Shown here: positions 41,569 through 50,314 of the stretch, in pieces
Layout: each line of letters opens with the position of its first letter
How positions within the stretch are numbered: the stretch's first letter is position 1
Source: Bradyrhizobium jicamae
GTDB taxonomy: Bacteria; Pseudomonadota; Alphaproteobacteria; Rhizobiales; Xanthobacteraceae
Direction of reading: 5' to 3'
Assembly: GCF_018130695.1 (NCBI RefSeq)
Contig: NZ_JAFCJX010000001.1
Span: 310,001-374,000 of the forward strand
DNA: 64,000 bases
The notes under the pieces: model-generated
Seen by the model: the letters and a program-made list of their open reading frames with translations, nothing else
Databases searched by the model: none
What the model was told of the DNA's origin: nothing
Translations under genes and position numbers: made by a program

Positions 41569-42138
41569 ATGACCCGATATGGCACCTGTGCGATCCTGCT
41601 GCTATTTGCATGCGGCGTTGCTTCCGCGCGAAGCCAGCAGGCACCGCCGCCGGCAAAGGACGGCGCCGAGGTCGCCCCGCGCGGGCAACACCCGGCGCGG
41701 GACATCAAATATGGCGATTGGCGAAAGCTCTGCTTCCACGCCGCCGGTGCCAAGATCCTGTGCCGGACGACGATCACGGGACGTTTCAACACAGGGCAGA
41801 CCGCCATTCGCGTCGATCTGATCGAACGTGAGGACGGCAATGCGCGGCTACAACTGTTCCTGCCGGTGGGGATGTATCTGCAGGCCGGCGTCAAGCTGTC
41901 GGTTGATCAGAACGAAGCCGTTCGTCTTCCCTACACCTGGTGCCTGACCAACATGTGCATTGCCGCCGACGTCGCCGATCCAAAACTGCTTCAGGACATG
42001 GACGGCGGAAAGACACTGTCGGTGGCCGTCGTCGATACCAATATCCTGACGGTGACGACGTCGATGTCGCTCGACCACTTTGCGTCGGTGCGCAAGGGAA
42101 CTGCGGCACAGACATTCGATCAAGCCATCGATGAATAA
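41569..42138 (+). CDS. Invasion-associated locus B (IalB)-family protein
   Basis: A 189-residue exported protein (signal ending GVASARSQ). It has the IalB signature of a conserved tryptophan-containing start (DIKYGDWRKLC) and paired cysteines (LCFHAAGAKILC, WCLTNMC). Family members are periplasmic and found in many non-pathogenic rhizobia. CAGGAG before the ATG; likely co-transcribed with the hydrolase. Confidence 0.85.
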   Translation: MTRYGTCAILLLFACGVASARSQQAPPPAKDGAEVAPRGQHPARDIKYGDWRKLCFHAAGAKILCRTTITGRFNTGQTAIRVDLIEREDGNARLQLFLPVGMYLQAGVKLSVDQNEAVRLPYTWCLTNMCIAADVADPKLLQDMDGGKTLSVAVVDTNILTVTTSMSLDHFASVRKGTAAQTFDQAIDE

Positions 42139-42154
42139 GCACGGGCTGCCGCGG

Positions 42155-42529
42155 CTATGAGACGCGAGCCACGACCTGCTCAATGGGCTCCATCAGCGAA
42201 TTCGCCGTGAATGGTTTGGTCAGATAGGCCACGCATCCCGATGCCATGGCCGCCATGCGCGTCGTCGGATTGTCGTTTCCGGTGATGTAGATGACGGGCA
42301 CATCGACCCCTTGGTCCGCCAGACGATGCCGCAGCTCGATTCCAGAACCGTCGCTGAGGTTGATGTCGAGAACCAGGCACAGCGCGCCCTCGAAACCGCC
42401 ATGCCTCAGCAAGGCTCCGCCCGTCTCGAACAATCTGGATGCGAAACCGTATTCGCGGAGCAGCCGTCCGATGCCGCGCAGCATCGAGGGATTATCATCC
42501 ACGACGAAGATCGATTTCGCGGTCGACAA
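42155..42529 (-). CDS. Single-domain response regulator
   Basis: A ~124-residue CheY-like receiver without output domain. The acidic pair is VVDDN, the phosphorylation site CLVLDINLSDGSG, and the conserved Thr and Lys are in YITGNDN and YLTKPF. The TTG at 42529 has TAGGAG upstream; longer starts lack one. It is close to the FixJ-type receiver of the next gene and may divert or relay phosphate from the nearby kinase. Confidence 0.85.
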   Translation of the reverse strand: MSTAKSIFVVDDNPSMLRGIGRLLREYGFASRLFETGGALLRHGGFEGALCLVLDINLSDGSGIELRHRLADQGVDVPVIYITGNDNPTTRMAAMASGCVAYLTKPFTANSLMEPIEQVVARVS

Positions 42530-42673
42530 GGTATCGAGGCTCCTATCTGCCGGTGGGAGCAAGATCTCAGCCGCCAGCCGCAACGTTCGATGTCACGCGG
42601 CCGATGATTCCAGATATGCCCCGTCAAGAAGCTTTCATATTGTCCCATGGGACAGGACGGCCATGGCCGGCCG

Positions 42674-43306
42674 TCAGCCCTGCTCCTTGTCGTCGGCCTC
42701 GCGCGTGCCGAGCCGCTCTGCGATCGAAACCAGCTCCGCAAGCGACTGCACCTGCATCTTCTCCATCACCTGATGACGATGCGCCTTGACCGTCCGCTCG
42801 GTGGTGCCAAGCTCAAAGGCGATCTGCTTGTTGATCCTGCCGCGCACGATCAGATCGAACACCTGCCGCTCGCGCGGGGTCAATTTGGCCAACAGCGTCC
42901 GGAGCGCATCGAGCCGGGTGCGCTGGCTGCGCGCCACATCGTGACGCGCAATGCCGCGATTGATGGCCTCGATCAATTGTTCCGACGCGATCGGCTTGGT
43001 CAGAAAATCCTCGGCGCCCGCCTTGATCGCCTGCACGGTGGTCGCAGTGTCGGCGTGCCCCGTCAAGAAAACGATCGGAAGCGTCGACCCCAACTCGTTA
43101 AGTCGCCGCTGCAACTCCGGACCGCTCATGCCGGGAATGCGCACATCGAGCAAGATGCAGCCGGGGGCTTCATTGTCCGGCAGCCGATCGAGCAGTTCCA
43201 GCGCCGATGCGTAGGTCGCGACGCAATAGCCCGCCAGCCTGAGGCGGCGCTCAAGAGCCGTACGAAACGATGCGTCGTCATCGACGATGTGAACGAAGCC
43301 GGGCAC
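42674..43306 (-). CDS. FixJ-type response regulator
   Basis: A 210-residue two-domain regulator. The receiver (residues 5-120) has VDDDASF, phospho-Asp in ILLDVRIPG and lysine in FLTKPI. The LuxR-type helix-turn-helix (~145-205) has LTPRERQVFDLIVRGRINKQIA. Sequence pattern and length match FixJ/NodW/TodT. The sensor kinase gene lies ~290 bp upstream on the same strand, so they are probably a pair. Confidence 0.92.
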   Translation of the reverse strand: MPGFVHIVDDDASFRTALERRLRLAGYCVATYASALELLDRLPDNEAPGCILLDVRIPGMSGPELQRRLNELGSTLPIVFLTGHADTATTVQAIKAGAEDFLTKPIASEQLIEAINRGIARHDVARSQRTRLDALRTLLAKLTPRERQVFDLIVRGRINKQIAFELGTTERTVKAHRHQVMEKMQVQSLAELVSIAERLGTREADDKEQG

Positions 43307-43600
43307 TTTTCTCTCCTACGCGACCGGCGGCAAGGAAAGACGATTCACGGCTTAACCTCAGGACCAGCTATCGATGAATTTTCTTGGGCGCAGCCGCGGC
43401 GGCGTTGCCGGCTAGCTGCGGCCAGCGCTTGTCCGAAAATTGTCTTCGGAGGAAAGCCGCTGTCCCATCATCGGTCGCCGGTCGACAGCGTCAATGGAGC
43501 CGATCGACCGACGTAACCACTTGCTAAAATGAACCTTAAGAAAGCTGCCGGGAAGTCCTGCATTCGTATTAATCCCAAGCGTTCCGTCCGACGAAACATC
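43307..43600. other. Intergenic region between kinase and regulator genes
   Basis: 294 bp without a convincing gene. It should hold the regulator's promoter. I see no FNR-type box here. Confidence 0.35.
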
Positions 43601-45445
43601 TCACGCCGCGAGCGGTAACGAGAGGTGGAATACGGCTCCGCCACCAGACTGGTTCTCCGCCCAGATCTGACCGCTGTGCGCCAGAACGATGGTCCGCGCG
43701 ATCGACAGGCCGATTCCCATTCCCTGCTCCTTTGTCGTGAAGAACGGATCGAAAATATCGTTGAGCTTGTCTTGCGGTATCCCGGGACCGGAGTCGGAGA
43801 TCGAAATCACGGCCGAAGCATCGCCATCGACTTCGGTGCGACCGATGATGGTGCGTCCGTACGGCATCTTGGCCATCGCATCCATGCTGTTGACGATCAG
43901 GTTGAGAATGACCTGCTGCAGCTGGACCGGATCGCCCTTGACGCGCAGCGCCTGCGGCGAGGTCTGCAGATAGAAGGCGACGTTGCGCGCCGAAGCCTGC
44001 AGCGCAAGGAAGTCGAACGCCTCGCGCATGGTCAGGTTGAGATCAATCTCCTTTGTCTCAAATGGTGCACGCTTCAGCAGGCTGCGCATCCGGCGGATAA
44101 CCTCACTGGCGCGCAGATCGTCACGCTTGATGTCGGAGATGATTTCCCTCACCTCGGCGAGGTCGGGCTTCACGCCGCCAAGGATCAACTCGGCCGTTTC
44201 GGCATTGGTCAGGATCGAGCCAAGCGGCTGGTTGAGCTCATGCGCGATCGAGGACGAGAGCTCGCCGGCCGTCGCCTGCCGGTTGATATGGGCGAGTTGC
44301 GAGAGGCGATTGCGGGCCTCGATCTCGGCTTTGCGCCGCAAGTGCCGTTCATGCAGCAGAAAGGCGATCAGCACGGCTTGGACCAGCAGCGCTGCGGCGA
44401 GCATAACCGCGCGCCAGCGATATTTTTCGAGGACGGTCGGCTCGCGAAGCTCGATCCTGCTACCGGCAGGCAGGCTGGCTTCGCTGACGTTCCAATGCTG
44501 CATCTGGTGCCAATTGAAGACCGGCTTCACCGCGTCGATAACCGATGGCGGAAGTCTCTCCGGTATCTCGCCGTCCAGGATACGAAGAGCTCTCCTCGCC
44601 ACATCCGTGCCGATGGTTGTCGGGACAAGCACGAAGCCGCCGATACCGCCCGGCTCGATGAAGGTCTCCGAGGCAACGATGATCGGCCGATTGGCTTTTG
44701 CGGCAACGAGCCGCAGCGTTTCGGCGGGAGGCTGGTAACTGCCCGTACGACCGGAATAGAGCCCGGAATAGACGATCGCACTGTTCTCGGGGAGTGTTGA
44801 CACCCGTTCGAGCACTTCCTCCATGGGGAGACCGATGATCTCGATCACGCGGACGTCGGTGGCGCCGGCCTCGACCTCTTCCTTCCAATTGTGGAAGACG
44901 AGCTGACGTTTCCAGTCTTCGGCGACCAGGGCGATCGTCGTCAGATTCGGGACGACGGCGCGCGCCGCCTTGACGGCATCGGCGAATTTGGTGGCCACGA
45001 TACCGCCGGTCACGAAGGACGGCGGGCGCAGTCGGGCGAATTCCGTTTCCTCGACCAGGGCGAAGACGACCGGCGCTTGCGGCCACAGGCTTGGTCGCCA
45101 CCGCAGCACGAGTTCCAGCGCCGCAGTCCCCACTGCGACGACCACGCCGATCGGCCGATCGCGGTATTTCGTCTCGAGAAACTGCCGCAGGCTGTCCTCG
45201 TAGGCCTCGCCGCCGAAGCGGGTGAGATCGAGGCTCTCCGAATAGACCGTCGTCGGAGCGTGCGCGTGGGCGCCAACCTCGGCCCTGAGCGCCGCGAAGA
45301 TCTGATAGTAGAACGGCCCGCGCCGATCGGACTGGTCGAGCACCAGCATGGAATGCGGCCGCATCTCTTGCGCCCGGAGGCCAACCGGCGGGAGCAGCGC
45401 AACCAGGAGGATGATCAGTCCAGAGAGCCGAATTGCCTTGCCCAT
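43601..45445 (-). CDS. Sensor histidine kinase with ABC-substrate-binding-like sensor domain
   Basis: A 614-residue kinase. A signal/anchor helix (~1-28) precedes a periplasmic domain (~40-310) of the ABC_sub_bind fold (SMLVLDQSDRRGPFYYQIF ... VPTTIGTDVARRAL). A membrane helix follows at ~341-362, then HisKA with His~402 in SSIAHELNQPL, and an HATPase (QVILNLIVNSMDAM, SDSGPGIP, GMGIGLSIAR). The kinase core resembles FixL, but the sensor is an extracytoplasmic ligand domain instead of a haem PAS. Likely phosphorylates the FixJ-type regulator. Confidence 0.92.
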   Translation of the reverse strand: MGKAIRLSGLIILLVALLPPVGLRAQEMRPHSMLVLDQSDRRGPFYYQIFAALRAEVGAHAHAPTTVYSESLDLTRFGGEAYEDSLRQFLETKYRDRPIGVVVAVGTAALELVLRWRPSLWPQAPVVFALVEETEFARLRPPSFVTGGIVATKFADAVKAARAVVPNLTTIALVAEDWKRQLVFHNWKEEVEAGATDVRVIEIIGLPMEEVLERVSTLPENSAIVYSGLYSGRTGSYQPPAETLRLVAAKANRPIIVASETFIEPGGIGGFVLVPTTIGTDVARRALRILDGEIPERLPPSVIDAVKPVFNWHQMQHWNVSEASLPAGSRIELREPTVLEKYRWRAVMLAAALLVQAVLIAFLLHERHLRRKAEIEARNRLSQLAHINRQATAGELSSSIAHELNQPLGSILTNAETAELILGGVKPDLAEVREIISDIKRDDLRASEVIRRMRSLLKRAPFETKEIDLNLTMREAFDFLALQASARNVAFYLQTSPQALRVKGDPVQLQQVILNLIVNSMDAMAKMPYGRTIIGRTEVDGDASAVISISDSGPGIPQDKLNDIFDPFFTTKEQGMGIGLSIARTIVLAHSGQIWAENQSGGGAVFHLSLPLAA

Positions 45446-45697
45446 AGCGTTCGGAGCCGGAGACCAACGGATGCGGAAGCCTACCACCTGGCCATAACCG
45501 TGAAAACTGAAAGCAACTTGAGAGGGCGCGCGCCAATTACGAACAAATTGTCGCGTTCTGCGCACCCTGTCCTTTAGGACAATGACCTCAAGATCAATAG
45601 AGATTGCACCTGCAGCCATCGTAGACCACAGCGCGCGGAAACAGAATTTCGACCCATTGCCGACGCCGACGGTCCAGTACAAGCAGGGAGTTGGTCC

Positions 45698-46366
45698 ATG
45701 TTTGCTCACGGCAACGCACGACCGGCCAATGTGCCCAGCATTCTTGGCGGATTGACCGCCACCCCCTCCAGCTTCGCCATCAGCGAATTCCACTACCGAA
45801 GAGGTACCGAGATCTACGGCGAGAAGGAGCCAGCAGAGTACGTCTACCAGATCGTCTCCGGGGCGGTCCGCAGCTACAAGCTTCTGTCCGACGGCCGCCG
45901 TCAGATCGGTGCCTTCCATCTGGTCGGCGACATCTTCGGTCTGGAGAATGCAGAAACGCACCGCTTTACCGCCGAAGCGATCGTCGATACGACGGTCCGG
46001 CTGACCAAACGGATGAGCCTGGAGCGCGTGGCGCATGCCGACTCCGCCCTCGCCCACAATCTGCTGGTCATGACCACCAGCAATTTGCAGCATGCCGAAG
46101 ACCACATGCTGCTGCTCGGCCGCAAGACGGCGCTGGAACGGGTCGCCGCCTTCCTGCTCGAAATGGATCGCCGGCTCACCGGCGTCGGCGTCGTTGCGCT
46201 ACCGATGTGCCGGCGCGACATCGCCGACTATCTTGGCCTCACGCTCGAGACCGTCTCGCGCGCGCTCTCCAAGCTGCACGCCTATGGCGCGCTCAACTTC
46301 CTCGGTTCGAACCAGCGCGAGATCATGCTGGTCGATCGCGATCAGCTGGCCGCATTGGACACCTGA
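45698..46366 (+). CDS. Crp/Fnr-family regulator, FixK-like
   Basis: A 222-residue protein with a cyclic-nucleotide-binding-type beta-roll (~30-140) and a C-terminal helix-turn-helix (~165-215). The recognition helix LTLETVSRALSKL carries the E-x2-S-R pattern that reads TTGAT half-sites. It lacks the N-terminal cysteine cluster of oxygen-sensing FNR, so it is of FixK type, controlled by expression or by other means. It is the best local candidate for the nine TTGAY boxes of this region. Confidence 0.92.
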   Translation: MFAHGNARPANVPSILGGLTATPSSFAISEFHYRRGTEIYGEKEPAEYVYQIVSGAVRSYKLLSDGRRQIGAFHLVGDIFGLENAETHRFTAEAIVDTTVRLTKRMSLERVAHADSALAHNLLVMTTSNLQHAEDHMLLLGRKTALERVAAFLLEMDRRLTGVGVVALPMCRRDIADYLGLTLETVSRALSKLHAYGALNFLGSNQREIMLVDRDQLAALDT

Positions 46367-46369
46367 GGT

Positions 46370-46810
46370 TCAGGAAGGTTTCGGCAAGCCTGTCTGACGC
46401 TCGATGGTCTTTTGCAGCACCTCGAACAGGACCGCGGTCGACCAGCCGAACATCAGGATACCGTTCATGGCGGCCATCGGACCGGTGAGCGACCACGCTT
46501 TGACCGGCGTGACATCGCCATAGCCGAGCGTGGTGTAGTTCACGAAAGCAAAATAGAGCAGATCGCTGCCGGGCGGCGCCGCGCCGAGCACCCAATAGGC
46601 CAGCGACCACACCACGATTTCCAGCATGTGGGCCAGCATCAGCACCAGCGCGGTCGCAACCATCACGCCACTGAGCTGCAGGCCGGGCCGTCCGGCCGTG
46701 CCGAGTGCGATCCCCCGCACCAGTCCGATCACCGCGACGGTCCACAATGAGTGGATCGCGATATTGATCGCACTCACAGACGATCCCACCAGGAGCTGAA
46801 GCAACATCAT
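46370..46810 (-). CDS. Two-helix potassium-channel-like protein
   Basis: A 146-residue membrane protein ending in an Ion_trans_2 module: the pore helix and selectivity filter TTLGYGD lie near residue 97, followed by the inner helix. Ahead of it are two further hydrophobic segments. The start ATGATG overlaps the upstream permease stop (ATGATGA), so translation is coupled. It has no RCK domain. Confidence 0.85.
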   Translation of the reverse strand: MMLLQLLVGSSVSAINIAIHSLWTVAVIGLVRGIALGTAGRPGLQLSGVMVATALVLMLAHMLEIVVWSLAYWVLGAAPPGSDLLYFAFVNYTTLGYGDVTPVKAWSLTGPMAAMNGILMFGWSTAVLFEVLQKTIERQTGLPKPS

Positions 46811-47886
46811 CGCTCCTTCGCCAGCGGGGCGCGGTCGTCGCGGATCCAGGCGGTCGTCAGTTCCCATGCGACCGCCAGAATGATCGGGCCGATGAACAGG
46901 CCGACGATGCCATGCGCCAGCGTGCCGCCGATCACGCCGACGAAAATGACGAGCGTGGGCGTTGTCAGGCCACGCCCCATCACCAGCGGCTTCAGCACAT
47001 TGTCCATCACGCCGACGATCAGGAAGAACAGCGTCAGCAACAACGCGGTGGTAAAATCCTTGGCCGACCAGATCCAGATCATGACGGGCAGCAGCACGAT
47101 CGCGGCGCCGATCTGCACGATCGCCAGCAGCATCACGGCGAAGGCCAGCAGCCCGGCGCTCGGAATCCCCGCCAGCTTGAAGCCGATGCCCGCCAGCAGG
47201 GATTGCAGCACGGCCACCCCGATGACGCCCTGGGAGACTGCACGAATGGTCGCACCCGCCAAATCAAGGAAGTGCTCGCTCTGCTCCGGCACGATGCGGG
47301 ACAGGAAGCCGCGGCATGCCGCGGCCAGCTGCGAGCCGTAGGGAAACAGCACGCCAGCCAGCGCGACCGCCATGAGAAATTTCAGCATCCCGACACCGGC
47401 GTTGCCTGCGAAGGTGAACAGGATGCCGGCCAGCGGCTTCAGATGCGGCACCACTTCGCGCAGCACCGCGCGCAGATTGGTCGACGCACGGTCCCAGAAC
47501 TCATAGAGCGGCGCGCCGATCAGCGGCCAGTCCTTGATCCCCTCCGGCGGCGACGGCACGGCGACATGGCCGTCACTTAATTGATCCGCGATACCCCTGA
47601 CGCCCTCGATGGCGCCAATGCCGAGCCAGGCCGCGGGGCCAATGACGATTGCCAGCGCGACGCATGTCAGGATGATGGCTGCGAGGCCGGAGCGGCCACC
47701 TAGCGCGCCGGTCAACCAGGTGAAGACAGGATAGAGCGCGACCGCGAGCACGACGCTCCAGGCCAGGATCGGCACGAAGGGGCGGACCAGCACGAACGAC
47801 CAGTAGATCAGCAGCGCCAGCAGTCCGAGACGAATGGCGAGCTGGATGAAGTCGTCTCCGGCCACGATTTGGCGAAGGGTTTTCAA
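46807..47886 (-). CDS. AI-2E/PerM-family transporter
   Basis: A 359-residue polytopic protein of the AI-2E transporter (UPF0118) family, with about eight helices and the C-terminal family block GVMDNVLKPLVMGRGLTTP...FVGVIGGTLAHGIVGLFIGP. Members export autoinducer-2 or act as Na+/H+ antiporters; the substrate here is unknown. The start is a TTG after AAGGGGAA, 68 bp downstream of a FixK-type box. Co-transcribed with the channel gene. Confidence 0.9.
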   Translation of the reverse strand: MKTLRQIVAGDDFIQLAIRLGLLALLIYWSFVLVRPFVPILAWSVVLAVALYPVFTWLTGALGGRSGLAAIILTCVALAIVIGPAAWLGIGAIEGVRGIADQLSDGHVAVPSPPEGIKDWPLIGAPLYEFWDRASTNLRAVLREVVPHLKPLAGILFTFAGNAGVGMLKFLMAVALAGVLFPYGSQLAAACRGFLSRIVPEQSEHFLDLAGATIRAVSQGVIGVAVLQSLLAGIGFKLAGIPSAGLLAFAVMLLAIVQIGAAIVLLPVMIWIWSAKDFTTALLLTLFFLIVGVMDNVLKPLVMGRGLTTPTLVIFVGVIGGTLAHGIVGLFIGPIILAVAWELTTAWIRDDRAPLAKER

Positions 47887-47954
47887 GTGCGCGCTTCCCC
47901 TTGAGCATCAGCAGGCACGTGCTCAAGCGGTGCCATCGCGGCACCATGCGCTGC

Positions 47955-47968
47955 TTGATTCAGATCAA
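47955..47968. promoter_or_regulatory. FNR/FixK-type box (TTGATTCAGATCAA)
   Basis: A perfect dyad identical to the one at 40252, 68 bp before the AI-2E-family start. Confidence 0.75.
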
Positions 47969-48157
47969 GCGGCCCTCGTCGCAAACGACACGACCCCGGT
48001 TCGGGGGTAAAGAACCGAGGTCGCGCCGCATCTCGTCCAGGTGCGATCACGGCCAGGATCGATGCGCGATCGCAGCTCCCTTTAGGCGTGCACGGTCGGC
48101 CGCGGCAATTGTCCCAAGGTGCAGGTTCGTCCGCCCTTCCCGCGGGACGCGGTCGCC

Positions 48158-48171
48158 TTGATTCAAATCAA
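48158..48171. promoter_or_regulatory. FNR/FixK-type box (TTGATTCAAATCAA)
   Basis: A perfect TTGAT-N4-ATCAA dyad 114 bp before the Gly/Tyr-rich secreted protein. The ~190 bp between this box and that at 47955 hold no gene. Confidence 0.75.
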
Positions 48172-48285
48172 GGCCCGCCCGTTGGCCGCTGACACGCTTG
48201 CCGCGTTACGATGTTGAATTTGGTCGTGATCAGCAGCCGCTGTTTCGATCAGGACCGTTTGTGTCACCCGAGGGCGGAGGATGTC

Positions 48286-48699
48286 ATGAAAATCACCAAA
48301 GCATTGCTGGCCGCGACCCTGTTTGCTGCCACGATCGGCGTAGGCGCGAGCCACGCAGCCCCCTTGCCGACCGATGTCGCCGCCATGAAAGCCATGGTCG
48401 ACAACGACGCCGTGCAGCAGGTCCGCTGGGGCTATCGTGGTGGCTGGGGCGGCTATCGCGGTGGCTGGGGCTATCGTGGCGGCTGGGGCTATCGTGGCTG
48501 GGGCCTGGGCGCGGCCACGGCCGGCGCGATCGTGGGCGGTGCCATCGCGAGCTCAGCCTACTATGGCGGCTACGGCTATCCCTATTACGGCGGCGGCTAT
48601 GGATATGGTGGCGGATACGGTTACGCATCCGACTATTATTGCCCGCCTGCCTATGGCGGCTACGGCTATTACGCTCGGCCGCGCTATTACGGCTGGTAG
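48286..48699 (+). CDS. Secreted Gly/Tyr/Trp-rich repeat protein
   Basis: A 137-residue exported protein (signal ending GASHAA). After a short linker come repeats of GYRGGWG, a small glycine-zipper helix (GAATAGAIVGGAIASSA), and a YGGGYGYGG tail. GGAGGATGTC precedes the ATG. Composition suggests an envelope or surface protein; it resembles no enzyme. Confidence 0.8.
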   Translation: MKITKALLAATLFAATIGVGASHAAPLPTDVAAMKAMVDNDAVQQVRWGYRGGWGGYRGGWGYRGGWGYRGWGLGAATAGAIVGGAIASSAYYGGYGYPYYGGGYGYGGGYGYASDYYCPPAYGGYGYYARPRYYGW

Positions 48700-48738
48700 A
48701 TCGACCGACGAGGTGCGCGCTAGCGGCGTTCGATGATC

Positions 48739-49077
48739 TCACCGAAGGCCGAGCAGCGATCGCCGATATCCGCTGTCGCGGGCTTCGTTCCTGCACACGA
48801 AGCTGCCGTTGAAGCCGCGGGCGTATCGCTGCTGTCCCTTCAGATAGTAGCGCCCACGCTGGAAATCGAGCCAGACCACGGTGTCACCGGGACAGTGCCG
48901 TTGGGCCTGGACCTCATCGCGGAACGGCGTCAGCGGCAAGGCCGGCGCCGGCTGCGTGCTCACGAAAAGGATCGCTACCGAGACGATGCCAAACCGAACC
49001 GCGGGATAGCCTCGACGCCCAACGGCGCCGATCTCGGCGCACTGAATTCTGGATAACAGGAACCGGCTCAGAGCCAC
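48739..49077 (-). CDS. Small secreted cysteine-containing protein
   Basis: A 112-residue frame whose C-terminal ~60 residues (CPGDTVVWLDFQRGRYYLKGQQRYARGFNGSFVCRNEA) form a pattern I have seen in small exported rhizobial proteins: two cysteines, a W and Gly/Tyr spacing. A signal-like helix (FGIVSVAILFVSTQPAPA) lies at ~30-47; the true start may be further in than the GTG chosen. Confidence 0.65.
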   Translation of the reverse strand: MALSRFLLSRIQCAEIGAVGRRGYPAVRFGIVSVAILFVSTQPAPALPLTPFRDEVQAQRHCPGDTVVWLDFQRGRYYLKGQQRYARGFNGSFVCRNEARDSGYRRSLLGLR

Positions 49078-49247
49078 ATCAATCCGAAGGCGAACGCCGC
49101 GCTCGACAGCAGCCCTGCCATCATGACGATCGTTCGAAAGGCGATATCGCCGTCGATCATGTCGAGCAAAGGACGCAACCAGTTGCGCGAGACGGGCGAT
49201 CGACCCGCTCCTTGTGCTCCGCGAAATTCGTCGCTGCCATACCCCAT
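49068..49247 (-). CDS. Small membrane protein
   Basis: A 59-residue frame with one C-terminal helix (IVMMAGLLSSAAFAFGLMWL) after a basic N-terminus. It overlaps the next gene by 10 bp. The ribosome-binding site is weak, so reality and start are uncertain. Confidence 0.45.
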   Translation of the reverse strand: MGYGSDEFRGAQGAGRSPVSRNWLRPLLDMIDGDIAFRTIVMMAGLLSSAAFAFGLMWL

Positions 49248-49416
49248 GATGCGATTGTAGGTCACCACGGGATCGCCTTGACCAGTGCAGTTTGTGCCAG
49301 AAGTCTCACGATCATGCGCGGCACGGCGCCTGACCCAAATGGGCCACGCGGCAATTCATCCGCGCCAGCAACAGTGCCGCTGACGGCGTTGTCAGCCGCG
49401 GAGGTCATGTGACGAC

Positions 49417-50094
49417 TCAGCTGCCTTTGGCAGTGTTACCACCGGGAGCGACATTTTCCTCCTTCGAGACGGCGACACCGCATGCAGCGGTGTTGGCCGA
49501 GTGGGCCATGCGATCGAAGGGATTGCGTATCGCAACCTTGAGGGCGGCCAGCTCCTCCTTGCCGAGATAGGCGATCTTTCCCGGCGGGGTCGTCACCATC
49601 TTGCCGATCGCAGACGTGGGAATGCCGAGCTTGGCCGACAGTCTCGCGAGCCTGATCGTGTCGCGCAGCGTCCCGCTGTCCTCGTTGCCCTGCATGTTGC
49701 CGACCGAGTGGACACCGATCTTGGCATCGGGCGCGGCGTAGCGCTTCCGGCTCGCCAGGAAGATGAAGGCACAGGCCGAGTCGCATTCGCCGGACACATA
49801 AGTCGCCATCTGCCGCCGCTGCGCCAGCATGGCGATGCGGAGACCTTCATGGAGAGAGCCGCCGCCCGAATTGAGATCGAGGCCGATAATGCGGCGCTCG
49901 CTGCCGACGCGTGCGCGAAACTTCACAAAGTCGCCGTCTGCGATGTCGCCGCTGAGCTTCAAGACGTCTCCGCGGCAGCCAATGATCCGCGAGAACTCCA
50001 TCGCGAGACAGCTTGTCGACATCAACATGAGCGTGATCGCCACGCCGCACCCGGTCGGGTGCCTCGTCCGAGCCGTGCGAAGCCCACGCGGCAT
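49417..50094 (-). CDS. ClpP-like periplasmic protein
   Basis: A 225-residue protein with a signal-like helix (VAITLMLMSTSCLA) followed by a ClpP/crotonase-type fold. The parts are LDLNSGGGSLHEGLRIAML (oxyanion glycines), YVSGECDSACAFIFLAS (position of the catalytic Ser in the ACAFIF turn) and RYAAPDAKIGVHSV (catalytic His). It is thus a putative periplasmic serine protease. The ATG at 50094 follows GAGGAGCTCTC. An FNR-type box is 69 bp upstream. Confidence 0.82.
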   Translation of the reverse strand: MPRGLRTARTRHPTGCGVAITLMLMSTSCLAMEFSRIIGCRGDVLKLSGDIADGDFVKFRARVGSERRIIGLDLNSGGGSLHEGLRIAMLAQRRQMATYVSGECDSACAFIFLASRKRYAAPDAKIGVHSVGNMQGNEDSGTLRDTIRLARLSAKLGIPTSAIGKMVTTPPGKIAYLGKEELAALKVAIRNPFDRMAHSANTAACGVAVSKEENVAPGGNTAKGS

Positions 50095-50163
50095 GAGAGC
50101 TCCTCGAACTTGGCGTTGGATCATGATGGTTGATCAGCCGTACGGCAGGCGCCGCGCCCTCGC

Positions 50164-50177
50164 TTGACATAGGTCAA
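50164..50177. promoter_or_regulatory. FNR/FixK-type box (TTGACATAGGTCAA)
   Basis: A TTGAC-N4-GTCAA dyad nearly identical to that at 24712, 69 bp before the ClpP-like gene and about 140 bp from the divergent plus-strand gene. Confidence 0.6.
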
Positions 50178-50314
50178 GCCAGCAGCGATCGCAGATCGGG
50201 CGGTCGCGATCGATGGTTAGCCCGTTCCGGAACAGACCTCTGAAAGTCCGGCGCCGCGTTAGGCAATCGCCAATACTGAGCAGGCATGATAATCTCAATT
50301 CCACGGAGGCCGGA

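Noticed and set aside
44460..45536. 358-codon minus-strand frame overlapping the sensor kinase
   Set aside because: Same strand, different frame from a kinase with intact sensor and catalytic motifs. Composition is that of a shifted frame.
43601..46105. Longer 834-residue version of the sensor kinase
   Set aside because: The extension beyond 45445 is non-homologous, lies across the promoter region, and would precede the clear N-terminal signal helix.
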